Source of the DNA: Pumilibacter intestinalis
GTDB lineage: Bacteria; Bacillota; Clostridia; Christensenellales; Pumilibacteraceae
Reading direction: 5' to 3'
NCBI RefSeq assembly: GCF_943193005.1
Contig: NZ_CALPCH010000002.1
Location: forward strand, 62,001 to 126,000
Length of the DNA stretch: 64,000 bases
The position numbers were made by a program, and so were the translations under genes. Below, one piece after another: positions 42,227-51,300 of this stretch (within the stretch, counting starts at the first letter, position 1; each line of letters starts with the position of its first letter). The notes under the pieces are model-generated. The model did not search any database and was not told the DNA's origin. It saw only the letters and a program-made list of their open reading frames with translations.

Positions 42227-42255
42227 TTGACAACTCCTACATTGTGGTGTAAAAT
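42227..42255 (+). promoter_or_regulatory. Sigma-A promoter of the giant surface protein
   Basis: TTGACA (42227-42232), 17-base spacer, TAAAAT (42250-42255), about 50 bases before the ATG. Confidence 0.8.
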
Positions 42256-42305
42256 ATATAGTGTGAATATGTAAACTCTATATGTTCCACAAGAGAGGAG
42301 ATAGT

Positions 42306-45300
42306 ATGGTAGAGAAAGCTAAGAAGCGTTTAACGCCGATATTGCTCGCTATTATGATAGCGGCTCTTTTGGCTGTTTCGGTTGCCGGAATAATAAGTTT
42401 CGCTCCGCTGAAAGCCGAAGCGGTAACTTACGACAAGTACGAATTTAACTATACCGGCGGAGTGCAGAGTAAAACGCTTAAAAAAGGCACTTGGAAATTC
42501 GAGCTTTGGGGCGCGCAGGGCGGAAGCGGCACGCCTTATAATACGAGCATTGCGGGCGGTAAGGGCGGATACGTTACCGGAACGTGGACTTTCACTTCCG
42601 ATACCACCGTATATATAGCGGTTGGCGGTCAGGGCGCAACAAAAGCTGCCGGCAGTTATTCCAGCAGAAACAACGACGCCGACCGTGCGCTCGGCGGATG
42701 GAACGGCGGCGGCGCTTCGGGCGCCAACGGCGACGGCGCGCAAAAGGGCGGCGGCGGCGGCGCAACGCACGTTGCCACAACTAACCGCGGCGTGCTTTCC
42801 GCGTATAGAAGCTATCAGGCCGACGTTCTCATAGTTGCCGGCGGCGGCGGGGCTATGGGCGGATATAGCACTAACAACGCGGCAAACGCCCGACCCGGTG
42901 TAGGCGGCGGCACTACCGGCGGTCAGGGCGCCGGCGGCAATAACTATAGCGGCAAAGGCGGAACGCAAAGCGCGGGCGGTCTCGGTGCGAGCGGATGGAG
43001 CACAACCGTTCAACCCGGTTCGTTCGGTCAGGGCGGCGGCGGTTGCTTGCAGCAGGCGCAGTATGCCAACGGTTGGCATCCGAGCGCGGCTGGCGGCGGC
43101 GGCGGCGGCGGCTGGTACGGCGGCGGCGGCGGCGGCGACTACGGTGGCGGCGGCGGCGGCGGAAGCAGCTATACAAAGTCGGGCATGAAAAACGTTTCGC
43201 ACACGCAGGGTTCGCGTGCCGGCAACGGTTTTTGCCGTATCACGCGTGTAAATTCCGCGCCTACTCAAAGCAGCGTTCCCACTTTCAACATAGAGCGCGA
43301 CGCCGATTATAAGTTTAACATAAATAGCGCGAGCGGAACGGCAAACGGCGCTAAAGGGCATTTGAACGTAACGGAACTCGACCCCAACGAAAGCGGCAGA
43401 ATACGCACTACCGGCATCTATATGGCTGCCAACACTGCCACCAAAGCGGACGTTATAACAGGTAATAATTATTGGCTGACGTATACCGCCAACGCGAACA
43501 CCGACCAAATAACCGTGCGCGCAAAGAGATGGTGGCCGAGTACAAAGCGGTTTTATATAAACATAAGAGATTTCAATTCAAGCACAAACGAATATTTGGC
43601 TTCCGACGTTTGGATTGCCGTGGATTTTAAGTGCGTAAACGGCGGAATAAGCGATACGGGCAAAACCATATACACGGCGGACGCGCCTATGAAATACGGG
43701 CTTAGCACGTCGGGCGCTACGGCGCAAAACGCGTCTAACGCGGGCGTTTTGTATAATCCTTTGGGAACGGGCAGGCGCACCGTATGGTTGCGCGACCCCG
43801 TTGCGGCAAACCCCGTGAATATAAGCGTGTCGCAACTGTTCTCGCAAACTCAGGGCAACGACCCTCATTATTTGACAACCGAGGCGATGGTATTATCGTC
43901 TAATATTACGTACGGCACAAAGCGTTACGATAAAGACAGCGGCGCGGCGCAGACCGTGCCGGGCGGCGACAGTTCCGCGTATACTACGGTAAATAAAGGC
44001 GGTGCGATAACCGTTACACAGTATAACGGTTCGGCTGTGAGTAACATTACGGGCGGATACGGTAACATTACGCTTCAAATCAAGCAAGGAACGGCGGCGG
44101 GACCGTATTATTACGTAATGACGGTAACCGTGCAACTGCTTGACAGAAAGAGCGCGGCTATGATAACTCAACAAACCGTGGATATCGTATACAGGTTGGA
44201 TAATACGCGACCCGTAATAGCAAATCCTACGTTATTTACTCTTAACCACGGTCAGACGACGCAAATCGGCATAAACCAAATTTGTACCGACCCCGACAAC
44301 AACACTCTTACTATTTCGGACGTGGTTATTCCAGACCACGAGTACGTGCTTGTTAACCAATACGGCACTCGCATGTCGGGCAGTCTTGCACCGTACCCCG
44401 ATTTGGAAAAATATTACAACGTAGGGGCAAAAGCAAGTTATTCGCTAACCGATACCGCCGACCTTAAAGTTATAAACGAGACGGCTCAAGATACGAGTCG
44501 GACTACAGGCTTTGCGCATAACTTTATATACAAAACCACAGGCAGCGGAGCGGATAACAGCTTTGCTTCGTCGCAAACTCAAGGTTCGAGCGATACCGCA
44601 TATGTGGGATATTATGTAAATTCCGCGAGAAACACAATATCTCTTGTGGGCAACAAGGCTTCGAGAGATATGTATGCCTCCGGTCGCGCCGCGAACGGCA
44701 AGAGCAATCTCGGGCATTTCTATATTTTGGTAAGAATTACCGACTCGGGCAATCCCAACGACCTCGGCATATGGTATCCCATTGCCGTTAAGGTAAATTC
44801 CGCCGCGCCCGTAGCCGCAGGCTCGCCCTCGGTGAGCGGCAACGCCGGCGACGAGTTCTATTTAACTCCGCTCGGCGTTCAGGAAGCCAACGGCAACTAT
44901 TTCGGTATCGGCACGTATCAGGGTAAAAACGAGAATTTGGCGCAAGTTGGGCTTAACGCGCTCGAGAAAAACGGTAACAAAAACGTTATTCCGTTTGCGT
45001 TTGACGCCGACAACTATGCGAACGATAGTAAAAGTGGTGAGATAAAAGGAACAACGGGAATTCCGACAGGACCTTTTAATACGGTAAGCGCAAGTCCCGC
45101 CACTCATTCTCAGCGCGAAACCGTGTTTATGGTTCCTAACAAGGATACCTTAGGCAATAAATCGTCTAACTTTATTTTGTTTAACGAAAACAAATACGAT
45201 ACCCAAAATTCGGATAACGTAGATATAGAAAACGGTTTCAAAGAATTTTACACGGTAGAAAGAGTTCCTCTCTATGCAAAAGCGAGCATTTTGCTCGATT

Positions 45301-48300
45301 TGCCGAAAGAAGAGATTGACTACCTTTTGCAAGAAAAAATAATTTCGTTTTCCGGTAACAACGCGAGTGCGTTGGTTATGTTCGACGGAATTAAAGTTAC
45401 TCTCAAAAAGTGGACTGCGGGGCAATACGTGAGCTTTAACGTGCGCGTTCGCGACTCGCACGGCTCGGAGAGCGACGTTCGCGTTGCGGTAAAGGTAAAC
45501 AGCAAAACGATTTCCACCGCTAACGCGCGCAGCGATTCGGACGAAACCAAAAAGAACTACGATACCCGCGGTGAAATATCTATAAGTAAAGTAAAATATC
45601 CCGTTACCAATAGAGAGGTAGACCCTACGAGCGGTTCGGTTGCTTTTAACGTCCGTTTGTATGTGGGAGAGAGCATTGCCATTACGCCGTACGATTTGTT
45701 CTACGATACGGATACTTTTGCGGTAAACAACGGTAAAATCACAAATATAGACCCGCAGTTTTACAATACCGCTATAGGTAGCGCGGGTCATGCCGAAATG
45801 ATGCGCGGTATCAATAAAAAGATAGCGGTTAACGCCGGCACGACTCCGGACTCTGCGGCTCTCGACGAGGTTTCGCTTAAAAAACTTACCGTATCGAACA
45901 AAACTCCTCAGATTTTCGGCGGCGATATTTACATTAGCAGAGAGTATGTAGACGAAAACACGACCGCAGGCAAAGAGGCTTCCGAGCATTTCGTTATAAC
46001 GGCAACGCGTAAAACTCCGTCTAACGGATACGTATCGTTTAACTATACGATTACCACGTCCGACGGCGGCTCGGCTACGGCTGAAATTCGCGTATTCGTG
46101 CTTAACTCGTTACCCAACATTCGCGAGGAACTTTTCGGGAATTACCAAGAGTTTGACGATAAGGGAGACGTAACTTATGACGGCGGCTACAAAATGCCGT
46201 TCAGACTCACTGCGTCTACCGATATAGAAGCCGTTAACAGCTCCATGACGGGCTTGGGCGAAAGCACCAAACTCGATACATTCGGTACAAGGTATTTCGA
46301 GGTAAACGATACAACTTATAACATTCGCGAGTTTACGCTCGAGGATTTATTCTACGACCCCGACGGCGACGCTATACAGTTTTACAGTGTGAGCAGCGGT
46401 ATCGAGGTGGGTATTCACGACGAAAGCGGTGATTTCTTGCCGTTTGATAACCCCGCTTACGGCAACGTGCCCAACGTATACGTGCGCGCTACTATCGGCG
46501 CGGGCACCAACAGCAGAGCGGGCAACAGCAACTGTCTTATTTTGCAAGGTCTTTCGAGCACTCAAGGCATACCCGGCGGCGTTTGGATACGTTTTGAAAT
46601 TATAGACAACGCTGTGGGCAGTACCGTATCCAAGAGTGTGGAATTCCAAGTTGAGGTTTTCAATTCCACTCCCAAATATGCGGATATGACTACCGCAACG
46701 AACGCCATGGAAAATCTCGAAACCAATCCCGATAACGAGCCTCGTTATTCGTGGATGGAAGAAACTGATACTACCCAAGTGCACGCAGCCAACGTATTCG
46801 AGAAAAGTCTGACTTTATATACTCAGGATAAAAACGGGCAAAGAGTTGAATTGGCGCAGAACGCGGCGGTAAATAAGCCGATGTATATAGTTTCGAGTTT
46901 GGACGCCATGGACTATTATGTTAACGCCGTGCGCAAGGTTAACGGATTTAGTACGTTTACGTATTCGCCGTCGCAAGTGCGCGTTATTGCAAATGACGTA
47001 GACGCCGGGCAGGGGCTTGCTTTGTGGGGCGCGGCATACGACGGCGACGCTGCCATAGCTCCGGGATTTAACGTAAAAAATGATTTTAAGAACGGCGTAC
47101 AGTTGCTCGATGAAGACAGAACTCGCAATGCCGCGGTATTTGTTACTCCTATATATGACAATCAAGGTCTTACGGAGTTTTATGATGCAAATAACTATGT
47201 TCAAATCGAGTTCTTTACCGAAGCGGGCGTTCGTATAGATAAAAATACTGACGCTCAAGCCGCCAATAACGCTACGAATTGGGTAATAGCATTCAATTTC
47301 ATAGATACCTTGCCCAATACTTTCGACGTGCGCATAAGACTGCGCGACGCGAACGTAGCTGTGAAATTGCCTAAAGAAAATGCGGTTGCCGGTAACGATA
47401 CAACATACAATAAAGGCACTACGGGCGGTTTCTCTAATCTTGGCGGAGACAGAGTAGACGGGTTCGGAAATAATCCCAACAACCTTTACGAAGGCGTGCG
47501 TGTTTTAACCGATGTAGGCGGTAAAAAAGTTTACGCTCCGAATACTTTCAATACGGGACTGCACAATAATGACGGTTTCTTCGGCGTAAGTATCGGTAAA
47601 CGCCCCAAAGGACTCTATAATAACTTTACGAAATGGGCGAACACGAATGAAAGCAAGAACAACGTATGGGGATTTGAAAATAAAGAATTTTCACAAGTTG
47701 ACCCCGACGCTTTTGCCGCGGCTAACAGCGAATCATTCAAATATGACGGGATTTTGGTTCCTACAAACGAAAACGGCGTAGGCGTTCCGCTCAGCTATTT
47801 TGCTTGGCCTCAGGATATTGTAAGCAGTTCTATGCGTACGGGGCAAAGCGTGTTTGCTTGGTACAATATCGGGAAATTCCCCATAGCCGATGACGGCGAC
47901 GGCGGCGGAATTGCGGCACGTCCTACCGATGAATTTGCGGCAATAACGCTTTCCGACGGTTACAATACTTGGAGCGGAGCAAATCTTAACAAAAACCCGT
48001 ATGTAACGTTCTCGACTATTTTCAACGAAACCGATATTAAAAATTCGGACACATACGGCGATTCCACCAAAAAACACGTTACCAATAACTATTTGTTCGG
48101 TCAGCAGCGGTTTGCTCTTTCGGATAGTAATGCCGACAAGTGGGAGTCGCTTCCGGTAATAGACGATGACCATGATGGCTCGTATTTCTTTGAAGACAGA
48201 TACGGTCTCAAAATCACTAAAGCGTCCGTGCGTAGCGTGGGTAATCTTACGCTTACAATCAACATTTCGCTGTGGCGTTATAATAACAAAAACTACGTTA

Positions 48301-51300
48301 ACGAGACCGATAAGGCTATATCCGTTACTGTTCCTCTTACCGTAGCCAACTCTGCGCTTACGCTTACCGGAGACAATCAAGTATCGGCGAATACTTACCG
48401 TATAGAACCTACGTCTGCGCAACAAGGCGCTAAGGGCGTTTTGCTTACCACAAATTCAAAACTTGACGGAACGGCATTGACGGGCACTACTATGATTGTG
48501 GGCGACCCTACGTTAGACCAGCATGACGGTACGAACTTATATAATCCCGCGAATGTAACGTATAGGGAAGATATGTATTTCCTTTCGAGTTCTATGTCGG
48601 GTCATTACTCCAACCAAATTCCGCAAATTGCAGGATTTAACAATATAACACAGCAAAAGCCCATGGAAAACCGCTTTACGGCAGAGCAGTTGGATTATAT
48701 CAAAAAGAGGGCGGCGGCGGATGCGGATTTAAGAAATAAACTTGCAAAGTATTTGGGCATTGAACAGTCGGATGCCGCACGCATTCAAGATTTGGGAATA
48801 TCGGGCGATAAGTTGGTATTCTTCCAAACCGGTACTAAAAATCCGGATACTAGTCTCGAGGTTAAGATAAATCCGTATTATATAAATTACTTTACGGTTT
48901 CGCCTTCGGGTATGGACAGCCAGCGCATTTCCATTTCGCCCGTGAGAATGACTACGTTCGATTATGCCGCAAAAGGCAGTAATGAAAGCGTAGCCGATTT
49001 TAAGGCGCGAGTGGAAGCTCAAGCTAAAGAGCGTAATCTCAAAGTGGATTTCGATAATGACGGTAATGTATTGCGTATTTACTATCCTTATCAAGTAATA
49101 ATCTACGATAGAATGACCGTAGGTTACGCTGCCAACACCACCGATTTTACCGAGTCGAGTTTTGATGTGGTTACTATCGAGGTGGAAATAAAGAATTCTG
49201 CACCTAAGCTCAGCAGTCTTTACGATATAAAGTACGGCGGTTCTCAGGAAAACAACGCGCGTGAAATTTCGCTCGTGAAAGGCAGAAGCGTATCTTACGA
49301 CTTTACCGATATTTTCGTGGATTCGGATATGATACCCGTAGCCCGCGACGACGGCTCCGGAACGTATGTATACATGAATAAAGCGGATGTTGAAGCCAAC
49401 GACTCGCCCATAGTGGTTGATACCGGCGACTATTTGCGGCAACTTGTTGACGGAGACGGCACCCTGCTCGAAACCAAAGACGGTGACCCTCTGCTTGTGG
49501 GCATAAAGTTTATGGGAATTACGGGAGTTACTGCCGGCGGAGGCGCGAACCAATACGACGATAAAAATCCCAACGGTGCGATAGAATGCGTTGCGACAGG
49601 TACGGGAATTAAAATAACCGTTAAAAACCGTGCTGCGGCTGTGGAAGCCGTAACCGGCATAGCCGCCCGCATACAGCTTACGTTTACCGATAAGTACGGC
49701 GCTACCGTAGTATGCTATATAGGCGTGCGCATTACAAACGCGGCTCCCACGCTCAGCAGTAACGCTACCAACGTGCGCAACATAACCATGCGCACAGGTC
49801 AGTACTTTACGCTTTACACCACCACTTACGAAGAGTTCCTCGAAGGTAGGGGCGTATCGCAGACAGTTAAAACCCCGCCTACGGGTGGCAACGTAACGGC
49901 TTCGTGCGGAACTTATTACACCACGCTCAAAGACAGTACCGACGACTCTGCCAGCCACAATCTTCACGGCTCGTATCAGCCTTGGCGTTTCTACGACTAC
50001 AGAGACGACGGCGCAGGCGTATATTTGCCCAATAATAAAATAGGCGACGCTACCGACAAGTTTACGCCCGAAAGCGCGTATCCCAACAACATGGGTTACA
50101 TGGCTATAGCCAAAGACGACGCTCCCTGGACTTTGCGTATAGGCGGCTACACCATTAACGCGCCCGGCGTAAGCAACATCAACGACGTTATAATGGCGCA
50201 ACCTCTCAATATCGTTCCTTACGAGGAAGAACCCGACGGTCAGGGTGCGGCAACTGCGATTATGTTTACCGCCGTTGGTGCGGTGCAAAACGCTACCATA
50301 TCCGTTACCGTTCTCGACGGCGTAAATAAGGCGGGTGCGCCCACCTTGAGCGTTACGTACACGTTTAACATCACCGTTGAGTCTACCAAGCCCGAAGCCA
50401 TCACTGCCGCGAGCGAGGCCAATCCTTCGTCGGTGAAACTCGGTTCGGCTCTTGCTACGAGCAATCCCGAAATGAGAGGCAGACTCGACCACGTGAGAGC
50501 AGAACAGCAAGGCAGCACTGCCGGCTATACTTACAGCTTGCGCCTTAACGTGGGCGAAAAAGTGACTTTGCGTACTCGCGATTTTGCGAACGATATCGAC
50601 AAAGGCGACAACGCTATATTGCCGCTGTTGCCGAGAAGCGGAACAAATCCGTTTAAGATTACCGACAGCGATTTCAAGCAAGGCGAAATTATTACGAGTT
50701 CGAGATATGTGTCGCTAACTTATTCCAACGGCGGCTCTACCGTAACTAACTCAAGCGTGATGTTTACCGTTTCGGCGGATAACTACCACAACGGCAAAGG
50801 CGACGACAAGCTCTACAGTGAAATAGAGTTCTACATCGGCGACCCGTACTATGCCGATATAAATCATGCCGTGCTCATTAAGTTACGCGTATACGTTTAC
50901 CCGTCGGGCGTGGAAAAAGTAGCCAACAGCAAAGATATCAATGTAACTGGCGTTTCGCTTTCTAAGGGAAGGCAGACCGTTAAGCTCGTTACCTCCACGG
51001 CTGCCGAGGGCGGACTCTTTACCGATAAAGACGCCGCGGCTTCCAACACCATGTATTCGGTAAAGGTTTATACGCTTACCCATTACAAAGTGGATGATAA
51101 CAACTCGTTTGTTTACGATGGGGACGAAAACAAGATAATCGAAAGCTACTCTATGTCCGATTTCAGAGCCGACGATAATCTGCTTGTTGCGGAATACAAG
51201 ATTAGCGAAACGGAAGACTCTAATAACAATTGGTCGTTTACCAAGACGACAACTGCGTTCGATTCCAGGTATATACATTCCGATATTATACAAAATTATC

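Noticed and set aside
42330-43508. Ala-rich frame opposite the glycine-rich domain
   Set aside because: GGC and GCC runs read antisense give Ala/Pro-rich open frames; there is no promoter or ribosome site.
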